64,000 nucleotides of DNA. It comes from Polydactylus sextarius (Eukaryota > Chordata > Actinopteri > Polynemidae). Positions 44,601 through 55,981 of this stretch are shown piece after piece (the first letter of the stretch is position 1; each line of letters opens with the position of its first letter). Location: assembly GCA_016801845.1 (NCBI GenBank), contig CM028906.1, positions 13,166,001 to 13,230,000 on the forward strand, read 5' to 3'. Made by a program: the position numbers and the translations under genes. The notes below the pieces were generated by a model. That model was not told the origin of the DNA. It made no database searches and saw only the letters and a program-made list of their open reading frames with translations.

Positions 44601-45171
44601 AATGATTATTTAATTTAAAATTATTAGTTTGTGATTTTAAATATTTTAGGCCTTGTGGCATCATTTTATAATATTTTATTAAGATTTATAATTGTGTCAC
44701 AAGGCAGTGAAGTCACATGTTCATGCTCATGATGTTTTAAATGAGAAGGCTCAGGCCTCAACAAAGAAGAATTCATTGCTATATTTATACCAGTAATTCC
44801 ATTCAGGGATTAGAGCTGTTCTGGACATTATTGGGTTACTTGCTGAGCGTTTCCACTTGACAGTAACTTTTCTTATTCTCCCTGACCATATTGTACTCTA
44901 GTATTTGAGTTGAGCTGAGCTTTGTCCCACAGTAAACGGCTAAACATAAAATGTTAAAGCTGCATTTCGGTGACTGTTGCAGGAGCTGGAGGACATGCTG
45001 CCCTCGCGGTCAGAGCCGCCCATCATCACCGGAGACACGGAGGAGGTCGACCTGCAGGATTATGATGTCAGCCAGAGCTCATCGTCCGGAAACCGCAGAG
45101 AAGCCTACAACGACAGCTCTGACGAAGAGGGAGGACACCACGGGCCGGGAGTCCAGTGTGCCCACCAGTGA
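35573..45171 (+). CDS. dnaja2: dnaja2, type I J-domain Hsp70 co-chaperone (9 exons, 412 aa)
   Basis: Exons: 35573-35650, 36942-37001, 39072-39298, 39388-39468, 39586-39719, 39811-40007, 42707-42851, 44218-44345, 44983-45171 (1239 nt, all phases join). The protein has a J domain (~8-70) with HPD at 36-38, a Gly/Phe-rich linker (MDDIFSHIFGGGLFGFMG), four CxxC zinc-binding repeats (~144-218: CSTCNGQG, CTTCRGRG, CTDCNGEG, CRKCEG), C-terminal substrate-binding domains and the C-terminal CAHQ, a CaaX-type prenylation signal. It stimulates Hsp70 ATPase and delivers unfolded clients in the cytosol. Length equals human DNAJA2 (412). Small differences such as RCGEKG for human RYGEQG are visible. ATG context ccatgg is good. 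Confidence 0.97.
35651..36941. other. dnaja2 intron 1
   Basis: 1.3 kb, unusually rich in GCTAGC, TTAGCATTAGCT and related words (for example gctagctagcattagctctc near 35757-35776, and again near 36390-36410 and 36560-36600). No coding sequence. Confidence 0.6.
36942..37001 (+). CDS. dnaja2: dnaja2 coding exon 2 (HPD motif)
   Basis: 60 nt encoding AYRKLAKEYHPDKNPNAGDK, with the catalytic HPD tripeptide that triggers Hsp70 ATP hydrolysis. Confidence 0.97.
37002..39071. other. dnaja2 intron 2
   Basis: 2.1 kb AT-rich intron. Nothing recognised. Confidence 0.6.
39072..39298 (+). CDS. dnaja2: dnaja2 coding exon 3 (end of J domain, G/F linker)
   Basis: 227 nt: FKEISFAYEVLTNPEKRELY, then a poly-glycine stretch and MDDIFSHIFGGGLFGFMG, then RSRNGGRRRGEDMVHPL. 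The donor falls inside the Lys codon (AA|gtaaga). Confidence 0.96.
39388..39468 (+). CDS. dnaja2: dnaja2 coding exon 4 (first zinc motif)
   Basis: 81 nt: VSLEDLYNGKTTKLQLSKNV then CSTCNG, the first CxxCxG half of the zinc-binding region. Confidence 0.95.
39586..39719 (+). CDS. dnaja2: dnaja2 coding exon 5 (zinc motifs 2-3)
   Basis: 134 nt: QGGKTGAVQKCTTCRGRGMR, IMIRQLAPGMVQQMQSVCTD, CNGE. The cysteine pairs are intact. Confidence 0.96.
39811..40007 (+). CDS. dnaja2: dnaja2 coding exon 6 (zinc motif 4, substrate-binding domain)
   Basis: 197 nt: EVISEKDRCRKCEGKKVVKE then VKILEVHVDKGMKHNQKITF and QAPGVEPGDIVLVLQEKEHE. Confidence 0.96.
40008..42706. other. dnaja2 intron 6
   Basis: 2.7 kb with a short (TTA)n tract at about 40083-40110 and poly-T stretches. 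Nothing else recognised. Confidence 0.6.
42707..42851 (+). CDS. dnaja2: dnaja2 coding exon 7
   Basis: 145 nt: TFKRDGNDLFMNYKIGLVEA then LCGFQFMLKHLDGRQIVVKY, C-terminal domain. Donor gtaaga. Confidence 0.96.
42852..44217. other. dnaja2 intron 7
   Basis: 1.4 kb. Several overlapping open frames of 60-130 codons on both strands between 43150 and 43990 have no recognisable similarity and look like chance frames in a locally GC-richer stretch. Confidence 0.55.
44218..44345 (+). CDS. dnaja2: dnaja2 coding exon 8
   Basis: 128 nt: SVRVVRGEGMPQYRNPFEKG then DLYVKFDVQFPDNNWISPEK, highly conserved C-terminal domain II. Confidence 0.96.
44983..45171 (+). CDS. dnaja2: dnaja2 last coding exon
   Basis: 189 nt ending REAYNDSSDEEGGHHGPGVQ then CAHQ and TGA. 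The acidic serine-rich tail and CaaX box match the family. Confidence 0.97.
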   Translation, partial: ELEDMLPSRSEPPIITGDTEEVDLQDYDVSQSSSSGNRREAYNDSSDEEGGHHGPGVQCAHQ

Positions 45172-46170
45172 TACCATAATATCTCTCTTCACACACACAC
45201 ACACACACACACAGACACACACACACGGCCCACGTACTTGGGGAGAAAAAGTATGAGTTGCAGAGTAAACAAGGAGGTAGGTCAGACTGAAAAGGCTCAG
45301 TGGTTCCTCAGACACAGATCATGTGTCATATTGAATCCCTGCACCCGGAATTGTTGATTATTATTATTGACCGTGTGCTCTGATTGTTTTGATCTTTGTC
45401 TGAGGAAATCTCACCGGGGCAACCAAAGACTCGGCACACTGCACCTAAGACACATTCACAGACTCTAATCGGCAAGTTCAGGTGGAAGTCGGAGGAAATA
45501 TTTCAAAAGTATGTAAAGTCGTGGTGGCCCCAGTGAACACTGTGCCCTGTAGGACTATGATCTGGTTTGCAAGGTGAACCCCCTCCCTTCCACTCCTCTG
45601 TCTCCACTGCTAAAGTCCATTCCTCTCTACTAGTGCGTTCTCCAGATTAGTCAAAGGAAGGAATGTTTCTTGTTTGCTGAGTGTGTGACTTGCATTTTGT
45701 TTTCATAGTATTTACAATAATTAATTTAAAAACTAACCAATGTGCATACACAGAGAAAGCAGCTGAGCAATGTGACGTGCTGGTCCTCGGACTCGTGTTT
45801 CATGGACTCATCCACTCAGCGCTATTCATAGGATTTGTTTCAGATTTTTACAGCTCTATTTTCTTTGTAGGTTTTTACTTGTTTTGTTTTTTTTTCCCTT
45901 TCTTTATATTTTAATTTCAAAAGAAAATTGGTTATTGTGTATATCATTGAACTGGCTGTTGGTAAGCTTCATTTAGCTGCTGTATTCAAAGCTGTGTGAT
46001 TTTTAAAAATGAAAAATAAGTGACATGACAAAAACCTTATAGCCTGTATCTGTGCTGAGACCATGTGCATGTAAAAAGCGTTGGTTCCTGCACTTATCAA
46101 ACAGTCAAATAAAGCAGCAAACTTCTTAAGAAAATGTCTATGAAGTTGTTGAATAAATTGTTGAAATATC
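45172..46170 (+). other. dnaja2: dnaja2 3'UTR with two poly(A) signals
   Basis: Begins with a CA repeat (45190-45226) 20 bases after the stop. AATAAA occurs at 46108-46113 and 46152-46157, the latter followed by a GTGTGG/TTCCC-rich downstream element, so the transcript probably ends near 46175. Confidence 0.65.
45190..45226. repeat. (CA)n microsatellite in dnaja2 3'UTR
   Basis: About 18 CA units interrupted by one AG. It lies inside the predicted transcript. Confidence 0.9.
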
Positions 46171-46175
46171 ATAAC

Positions 46176-48420
<2,245 letters not shown>

Positions 48421-48487
48421 AAAGGACACAATGCATTTTTCTAGTGAGGAATCGTCGGTGTGCGCTGTGTGTTTGAGCTGAGAGCAG

Positions 48488-48553
48488 ATGCCGGAGCCCG
48501 GCTGGAGGAAGACACACATGTCGGACAAACAGTGGACATTGTGCCCGAGATAA
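48488..48553 (+). other. Upstream ORF in the lrp3 leader (21 codons)
   Basis: ATG at 48488 in a weak context (gcagATGc) reads 21 codons to TAA at 48551, ending 23 bases before the lrp3 ATG and in a different frame. It would lie in the 5'UTR if transcription starts near 48420, which is not proven. Confidence 0.4.
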
Positions 48554-48576
48554 TAGCAGAAGTCCCCGCCGGGACC

Positions 48577-48637
48577 ATGGGACTGAGAGAGCTGCTGCTC
48601 GGACTGCTGTGGTTCCGCTCCGCTGTTCTGTGCGCAG
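48577..48637 (+). CDS. lrp3: lrp3 coding exon 1 (signal peptide)
   Basis: 61 nt: MGLRELLLGLLWFRSAVLCA then one base. gtgagg donor. Short n-region, leucine-rich h-region and an A-x-A-like end. Confidence 0.85.
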
Positions 48638-51617
48638 GTGAGGAAAAATACAATGCGTCCACACCGCTGTGATATTTAAATGGAGACCTACACACATCTT
48701 TGTTACGTTCATCCTGAGCGGAAACACATCAACATGCAAGTGATGCCTGTTAATTAACCAAGAAAATCCACTGGACATATTTTATGTTTCTTTTTGAGGC
48801 TTGTTTACCTCTTGATCGTCCTGTAGTTCACTAACGCTGCCCATCACAACACATAACACTCCTATAAAACCATGTTCACACCCGAGTAATAGTGGATGTT
48901 ATTTCTCTCTCTTTCTCTCCCTGCTTGCGGTTTTCTCCTGTGTCACTTTAATAAAGTGATCTGAGTCCAAATGTTTTCATTGTTGTGATCGGATGTGAGA
49001 GGATGGGGCTATCACTGTGCACAGACCTGCGGGGTTTATTGATCTGTGGTGGGTAAATGATCAGGGTTAGTGTGGAAACATGGATGCTCTTTCACAAATG
49101 TGATGCTGCTATCAGCATTACATCACTGCTTCTCTGCAGCCAGTCAATCCCCCCCCCCCTCCCTCTCTCCCCCTTCTCCCCTCCCCCTCTCCTCTATTAT
49201 CATACCCTTCTCTTTAGTGGCATGAAAATAAAAGAGACTGTCATTCCGATAGACAGCTCAAGCTGTTATAGATTTGAAAAGTGACTGTGTGTGTGTACAT
49301 GTGAGAAATAGGAAGAAGGGGAGGATGAAGAGGAGGGGGGTTGTTGAGAAATACAAAAAAGATTTCACCCACACTATTTGACACACACCATCCCAAACAC
49401 GTCAGTACTTGTTTGAGCGAGCACCTTCTGAGCACAAAGTAGAGTGAAGATCAAAGTCTCTCAAACACACATGTACACAGCTTTCTGATTCTTGCTGACA
49501 AGGCGGAAGACCTCATATTTTTATTGTGAAACTAGTGTTTTAAGCTGAGATTACTTTTGTAAGAGTAAAACATTGCGAGGATTAACTTTATAGTAGAGAA
49601 AAAAAAAGATCCATCTTGTTTTGTTGTCAGGTTCTCTGTGGTGGTGAGTAACCATGTACACTCACTGTGGGTGTATACCCTCGATTCAAAACGCAACATG
49701 TCTTGTAGCTGCAGTGCATGCTGGTCTGTGGAGGATAGAGGAGTTGGTTGCTGCCATCTGAGTGTAAACAGTCAGTGAAGTGAGTCACAGTTTAATATGA
49801 GACTTGACTTAACTGACAGAAACTCATTTAAATATTGAGATGAGACTAAAAACACAGGGAATTTAACTTTTGCGTTGTGCTGATTTGTCCAACTGATCAG
49901 GTTATTGGGTCAACTTCTGAAGACTTTGGAAACTCAATTAGCATTAACATACTTGTGATAATTCCATTCATTCTTTTCTATTTTTATTCATCCATGAAGA
50001 TAAAACATGTCATTCAGAACATAGTCTCAAACTGTGATTAAAAAAAAAAAAACTCAGTCATTGCACCAATATACATCACTGTACAGCTTCTCTTCACAGG
50101 CTACTTATCACACTGAAGCTTCATGTGTGTGTGTTCGTGTGAGAGTGTGCGTGCAAAACTTGCCATGTCTGTATAGTCGATATCCATCACTGAGCTCTAA
50201 ATGATTCCTCCCTCCCTCCCGGCCCGTGTTTCACCGTGCTGACTACATTGATTCTTGAAGAAAGCTTGAAAGAAACACTCACACTCAGCAGAACGGAGCC
50301 GGCTCTCTGCTGCACGTTAGCATCAGATAATCATCGTAAAGCAGTAAAGCAGCTAATGTTCTGCCTCCGTGGTTCTGGTTAATTAAGAGACTCGTTCGAC
50401 AGCTTCTAGCACGCATCTCATTCCTGCTGTGACATTAAGCATTAATGAGATGATTAAACATTGAACTTATTGCTCTGTGTTCTTGTTCTCAGCATAAGAA
50501 AGATAATAAAACCCCTTTCTCTGCTGTTACACTTGTGTCTCTCTCTCTTTATCTCTCTCTCAGGTCAGTAATACATCAATCCATCTTCCTCTTTTCAAAT
50601 GGCTTGGTTCAGAAACCACACCTGCTTCCTGGTGTCCTTACTCATTGACAAACAATAGGATTTATTCCCTCCACTCACACAGGCTTGTGTCTTATTTCAT
50701 GATGCTCCTCTTGGCCACCTCACACTATGTTGCTCCCTGGAGCAATGATGCGATGGCAGCAGGCGATGCTGTTGCCTTGGCTGCCACTTTGACTGCTGCT
50801 GCTGCTGCTTCTCTTCCTCTTTTAGCCTCTGTGTGATCAGCACACAGCTCCCCTGAAAGCCACTAAGGTCGTTTGTCTTGTCAAGGGGATTGCTTCAAGC
50901 GTTTTTGCTCTGATAAGATATAAAAGATTAGAACTATATAAAACAGCATGTTTGTTTTTTTTTTTTTTTTTTTTTTGTTACTTTTTTCAGAATGAAGCAG
51001 CAGTGAGGTAATTTCCTTTAATGCATCACTATTCCTGGCACTCACTAAGTCTGTGCTGGAGTTTATGTTTAAATTAAGGAAGTAATATAAGTGAGTGAAT
51101 GGATCCTGCTGAGCATGCATAACTAACTTCATGGTGAATAAAAAAATGGATGATTTCCCTCACAGTGATTCCTCTTTGTTATATAAAATACTCATTTGTG
51201 GAATTTTACAGATCAACAGATATGATATATACATGGAGTCTGGTCATATTTGGTGTTTCTGTCATTGTCAGCAACAAAAACCAAAACCAGTAACAGTATT
51301 TTCCGAGTCGACAAAATCCTTATATATCAATTAATAACAAATCAGTGAGCCTCATCATTGCTGCACTGGATGACAAATGCCCTCATTACTATGATCAAAC
51401 TGGCACATAAAATGTGTATTTATCCGCATCTGAAAATAGGCAAATAGTTCCCAACATTGCTATTTGCATTTGTTTTGAGTAATGTTTGCCAAAATCTACA
51501 GTGTCCTGCTGTTGTAGTACATTATTTTCCCTCTTTATGAATTCAAATATGTCTGTTTGTGATTAGATTTACATGTTTTTCCATCAGCAGGAACAGATGA
51601 ACGTGGCTCCAACAGTC

Positions 51618-51664
<47 letters not shown>

Positions 51665-52074
51665 CCTTTAATCAAAGCTTTGAAATTCAGCCTCTCATTT
51701 TAATTTCTGCTGACTAAGAGCACCAGTAAATTTGAATAATGAATGCACTTGAAGCGAAAGACAAGTTGCAAACTAATTAAGTAGAGCAAAATGAAACACT
51801 CTGGGACGTGTTTGTTCATTTTTATCTCTGACCATCTGTTTATACTTGAATGTTAAATGCTGTAAATAATAAGACTTCCACCACCTCACTAATATGTGTG
51901 TTCTTGCCTCCTCTCTTTTTATTTCCCAGCAGGCTGCGGTGAGCGGGTGGAGGTCCACACGGAACGGAGGGGTGTGATCTACAGCCCCTCCTGGCCTTTA
52001 AACTACCCAGCTGGTGTCAACTGCAGCTGGCATATCCAAGGAGGTCAGGGAGAGGTCATTACCATCAGGTATGA

Positions 52075-52116
<42 letters not shown>

Positions 52117-55100
52117 CAATCCAATTCTATTTATTTTTGATTCAACACCTGAAATGATCATTGCTCTGCTCTAGTTTCCGTAACTTCGACTTGCCGGAGT
52201 CGAGGAATTGTTTGGGAGACTGGCTGTTGCTGACTCCTACTTGGAATGGGGAATCCAGGTTGTGTGGTTCCACACTACCTCCACCTGTCATCTCCACCAG
52301 GGGGCGTATTTGGCTGCACTTCCACTCACGGGCAAACAGCTCCGGGCAAGCTCAGGGCTTTCGCCTGTCTTACATCAGAGGTGAACTGGATGTGGGGGAA
52401 TATGGGTTTAGTTTTGATCTAGTGCTTAACTCCTGGTCTTATAAAATACAAAATGTGAATAATCTGAAATATAAACAACAAAAATCTTAGTAAAGTTTGC
52501 AGTATGATGGCATGATGACTTATAGACAGACAGACAGACAGATAGATAGAAGGACAAAGGGGAATGTGCAAAATACACACACATACACACACAATAATAA
52601 TCTGAGCTTCAATCTGTCCATTTTTTTCTTCTGTAGGTCATCTGGGTCAGAGCAGCTGTCAGTCAGATGAATTCCTGTGTGGGAACGGGAAGTGTCTCCC
52701 TCGCTCCTGGAAGTGCAATGGTCAGGACGAATGTGGCGATGCCACCGATGAACGCAGCTGCCTCCCTCCACCCACCGAGTCCCCACCAGGCCTCTGTCCC
52801 TTCGGCTCACTGCCCTGCACTGAGGTCCAGTCCACCCGCTGTCTGCCCGCCACCCTGCGCTGTAACGGAGTCCGGGACTGCCACGATGGAACTGACGAGC
52901 TGGATTGCCCTGACACCACCTGTGGAAAACGTCTGGGGAACTTCTACGGCTCTTTCGCCTCCCCGGATTTTTTCCGAGCAAATCGCAGTGCAATGACAGA
53001 GCTGAGATGTTCCTGGCTGCTGGACACCCAGGACCCCAAACCCATCGTGCTGCAGCTGGATTTGCAGCTCGGACCCGGAGATTCGCTGCATGTTTATGAC
53101 GGTCTGCTGCAGCAGGCGGAGCATCTCTTACAGGTGTTGTCGTATCATAACAACAGGCGCCTGGCGCTGCTGGAGTCAAGCCGGGGACAGATGAGTGTGT
53201 TGTACATGGCTCAGCCTCACAGCCCTGGACACGGCTTCAATGCCACATACCAGGTAAAGTAAACCAGGAATATTGCTTCCTGTTTCTCAAATCTGTCTTT
53301 AATCTTATCCAGTGTTCTAGATAAATGGCTTAAAAAGTTTTAATCCTCTCTGTTTAAAGGAACCAACACTTTTCTGAATAATCTGGTTGATGGAGAATGT
53401 AATAGTTCATATATTGGTGGACACAGATGTATTTTTCCTCTACCTCTCAAGGTCAAAGGTTACTGTTTTCCTGGAGAGCATCCATGTGGCAGCGATCAGG
53501 GCTGCTATTCTGAACGTCAGCGCTGTGACGGCTACTGGCACTGCCCATCCGGCCGTGATGAAGAGGCCTGTCAGATATGTCTGGACGGGGAATTTCCCTG
53601 CGAGGGTGATACCGGAATGTGTTACCCGGCCTCAGAGCGCTGCAACAACCAGAAGAGGTGCCCCGATGGGTCGGACGAGAAGAACTGTTACGACTGCCAA
53701 CCTGGAAACTTCCATTGTGGGACTAACCTGTGCATCTTCGAGACGTGGCGGTGCGACGGCCAGGAGGACTGTTTGGATGGGAGCGATGAGCGGGATTGTT
53801 TGGCCGCGGTGCCAAGAAAGGTCATCACCGCCGCTCTGATTGGAAGTCTGGTCTGCAGCTTGCTGCTGGTCATCGCCCTTGGCTGCGCCCTCAAACTCCA
53901 CTCACTCAGGAGCAGAGAGTACAGGTGGAGACACAACACATCTTTGTGAAGTCAGCATTAATTAAGCCTAATTAAAGCCTGACACATCAAATAATAGAGA
54001 TAATAATAGAGAAAATTATTTTTTTTAAATCTCAGACATTCATAAAATTTTCTAACAAATGACAAAAAATGCTATATCATTTCATATATATTTTGTGTAT
54101 TTATTATTTATTTTTTCTTATTTTTTTAGTTGATACATGTTGTTGTTGATCATGTTGATAGTTGATAGAAGTAGAGGTCTCAGAAACTCATGTAACAAAT
54201 ATGATACAGTTGGCTATTAAGGGTTAACACATATTACTGATTTGTCTCTGAATTAATCTCTCTCACTCTTATCTATCTATCTATAGGGCTTTTGAGACCC
54301 AGATGACTCGCATGGAGGCAGATTTTGTTCAGAGAGAGGCTCCTCCCTCCTACGGTCAGCTGATCGCACAGGGTCTCATCCCTCCTGTGGAGGATTTCCC
54401 AGTGTACAGCCCCACCCAGGTAGCGCAGTCGCACATAATTATGCACCATAGGACGTGTTCTGTACAGGTGTGACGAACTATGTGAGACACAGATAATCAC
54501 AGAACCATTCTATATTCTTCTCAAAACTAATCTATTTTATTATGTATTCAAAAGTATATAGCCATCAGGCAGTTAGCTTTATTTGCACAAGTGTGGGTGT
54601 ATCAAATATAAAGATCACCAATCTTTTACTTTTCTGTAGAAAAATAAGTGTTACTTTCTGATAATCTTTATTCTAAGCTAACAAGCGGCTTGCTAAGATG
54701 TACAACTCTGCATTAAAGTGAACAAGCACGTACCTCAAAATCTCCAAAGAGTTCAAGTTCAAGTCACAAACAGTCACTTCTGTAAGTGCATGTAATACCT
54801 CTGCTCCTTGTGATTACCCTCCACCCACATGGTTTTCTGGGTTTAAAATCAAAATGTGCCAACAGCTGTAATGTGTAATCTCCAAAACTGCTCACCAAGC
54901 CTAAACTACCTCCCACCTCTGTCTGGGACCAAGAGAGCAAAAAATAGACAGAAACTGTGTTGCATTTTCATTTACATTACTGCTAGCGTTGCACCAGCAA
55001 ATGAGCAGGGCTGTAAGTGGCCACTTTATCTGGTAAATTGTTTTTGACATTTAGATAAAAGGAGACTTATCGTTTCTCCCTGTATCTGTCCTCCCTCTCC

Positions 55101-55981
55101 TGCAGGCTTCCATGTTACAGAACCTGCGTTTGGCGATGCGCAGACAGATAAGACGTCACTCGACACGCCGTTCGACTTCCTCCTCCTCTCGGCGACGTCT
55201 CGGTCATCTGTGGAGCCGCCTGTTCCACAGCGGAGGGAGAGTCCGAGGTCACGCTCCGCTCCTGGATCCTCCCGGACCCACGCAGATCACGCTGGGGCTA
55301 CACAGTTACCGAACTGTGGGGGAGCAGGAGCCTCAGGTCAGAGCCAGGGAACAATTCGGGGATGAAGTTGATATAACAGATTCCCGCCGCTCTGCCGCTA
55401 TGGACCTGCAGCCATGCACGCCTGAGAGCCCTGCCTCACCTCTGTCCTTCCAGTCTGAAGACAGTCAGGACGATGAGGAACCATCACCTGTCAGCAGGGA
55501 AGACACCACAGCTTTACAATTTGAGCCCACCACCACTGGTCAGAGTGACTCTTCAGCTCACAGTGGACTTTCTCCCACCCCACAGGAAGCCCCTGTGCCC
55601 ATTTGCCACCCCAGGGCATCTAGAAAACTGGTTCTGGAACTTGCAGTTAATCTTAAAGGCGTATCCTTGAGACGTTACTCCCCTCTGGGACCTTTATCTC
55701 CCATCTCACCCAATGTATTTCCCAGCGGTTCCCAAACACCAACAACCCCGTCCAACCCACTAGGTCCAGAGGTGACTTCACCCTCTGAGGCCTTGTCTTC
55801 TACGTCTTCTTCTTTTATGAAAGCAGAGGACAGTGTTAGCCACTTTGCAGTGGAAGTGCCAAGCAGGGACAGAAAAGGCAAAGACGAGAGGAGGAGGGAG
55901 GGCAAGAGCAGGCTGTGCAGGTTCAGCAGGACCCTTAGTGACGAGGGAGGTGATTCAGGGAGGGAGACGACACCGTCGTGA
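48577..55981 (+). CDS. lrp3: lrp3, LDL receptor-related protein 3 (7 coding exons, 834 aa)
   Basis: Exons: 48577-48637, 51930-52068, 52175-52380, 52637-53253, 53452-53924, 54287-54419, 55106-55981 (2505 nt, phases join). Order: signal peptide (1-~20), CUB1 (23-~135), LDLa 1 (143-177) and 2 (189-226), CUB2 (231-~340), LDLa 3-5 (346-381, 384-420, 423-457), transmembrane helix (~466-487), long cytoplasmic tail. Type I receptor of the LRP3/LRP10/LRP12 group, whose ligands are poorly known; in this group the tails bind endocytic and trafficking adaptors. HTERRGVIYSPSWPLNYP, NFHCGTNLCIFETWRCDGQE and AAVPRKVITAALIGSLVC favour LRP3 over LRP12, and the slc7a10 neighbour agrees. A PPSY motif (518-521) could bind WW-domain ligases. 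The tail is longer than in human LRP3 (770 aa) and lacks its DDEALLVC end. ATG context accATGg is strong. Confidence 0.93.
48638..51929. other. lrp3 intron 1 (3.3 kb)
   Basis: Contains a C/CT-rich tract at 49149-49198, an A12 run at 50041, a poly-T run of about 21 at 50956 and (TA)n at 51620-51662. No exon recognised. Confidence 0.6.
51620..51662. repeat. (TA)n microsatellite
   Basis: About 21 perfect TA units in lrp3 intron 1. Confidence 0.95.
51930..52068 (+). CDS. lrp3: lrp3 coding exon 2 (CUB1, first part)
   Basis: 139 nt: CGERVEVHTERRGVIYSPSW, PLNYPAGVNCSWHIQGGQGE, VITI. The acceptor is the tandem CAGCAG, so the exon may also start at 51933, removing one Ala. Confidence 0.9.
52077..52114. 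repeat. (CA)n microsatellite directly after the exon 2 donor
   Basis: About 18 CA units starting 9 bases past the exon boundary, filling a third of a 106-bp intron. Confidence 0.9.
52175..52380 (+). CDS. lrp3: lrp3 coding exon 3 (CUB1, second part)
   Basis: 206 nt: FRNFDLPESRNCLGDWLLLT, then RLCGSTLPPPVISTRGRIWL and SGQAQGFRLSYIR. Confidence 0.93.
52637..53253 (+). CDS. lrp3: lrp3 coding exon 4 (LDLa 1-2 and CUB2)
   Basis: 617 nt. LDLa 1 (CQSDEFLCGNGKCLPRSWKC, ending DATDERSC), LDLa 2 (CNGVRDCHDGTDELDC) and CUB2 beginning CGKRLGNFYGSFASPDFF and ending GHGFNATYQ. A 219-residue minus-strand open frame here is a shadow of this GC-rich exon. Confidence 0.95.
53452..53924 (+). CDS. lrp3: lrp3 coding exon 5 (LDLa 3-5 and transmembrane helix)
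   Basis: 473 nt. Three LDLa modules ending GRDEEAC, GSDEKNC and GSDERDC, the calcium-binding acidic ends, then RKVITAALIGSLVCSLLLVI and the start of the cytosolic domain (SLRSREY). Confidence 0.95.
54287..54419 (+). CDS. lrp3: lrp3 coding exon 6 (conserved juxtamembrane tail)
   Basis: 133 nt: AFETQMTRMEADFVQREAPP, SYGQLIAQGLIPPVEDFPVY, the block most conserved across LRP3 and LRP12. The acceptor follows a short (ATCT)n tract. Confidence 0.95.
54420..55105. other. lrp3 last intron
   Basis: 0.7 kb, AT-rich, nothing recognised. Confidence 0.6.
55106..55981 (+). CDS. lrp3: lrp3 last coding exon (variable cytoplasmic tail)
   Basis: 876 nt, 291 residues and TGA. Begins with the conserved ASMLQNLRLAMRRQIRRHST and RRLGHLWSRLFHS, then becomes Ser/Pro-rich and poorly conserved, and ends LSDEGGDSGRETTPS. 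The last part (~800-825) is Arg/Lys/Glu-rich. No NPxY internalisation motif is present. Confidence 0.9.
   Translation, partial: ASMLQNLRLAMRRQIRRHSTRRSTSSSSRRRLGHLWSRLFHSGGRVRGHAPLLDPPGPTQITLGLHSYRTVGEQEPQVRAREQFGDEVDITDSRRSAAMDLQPCTPESPASPLSFQSEDSQDDEEPSPVSREDTTALQFEPTTTGQSDSSAHSGLSPTPQEAPVPICHPRASRKLVLELAVNLKGVSLRRYSPLGPLSPISPNVFPSGSQTPTTPSNPLGPEVTSPSEALSSTSSSFMKAEDSVSHFAVEVPSRDRKGKDERRREGKSRLCRFSRTLSDEGGDSGRETTPS

Noticed and set aside
52520..53179. 219-codon minus-strand open frame
   Set aside because: Antisense shadow of lrp3 exon 4, which encodes LDLa and CUB domains on the plus strand.
48577..55981. Assignment as lrp12 or lrp10
   Set aside because: HTERRGVIYSP, GTNLCIFETWRCDGQEDC and AAVPRKVITAA match LRP3 better as remembered, and the convergent slc7a10 neighbour is the LRP3 context.
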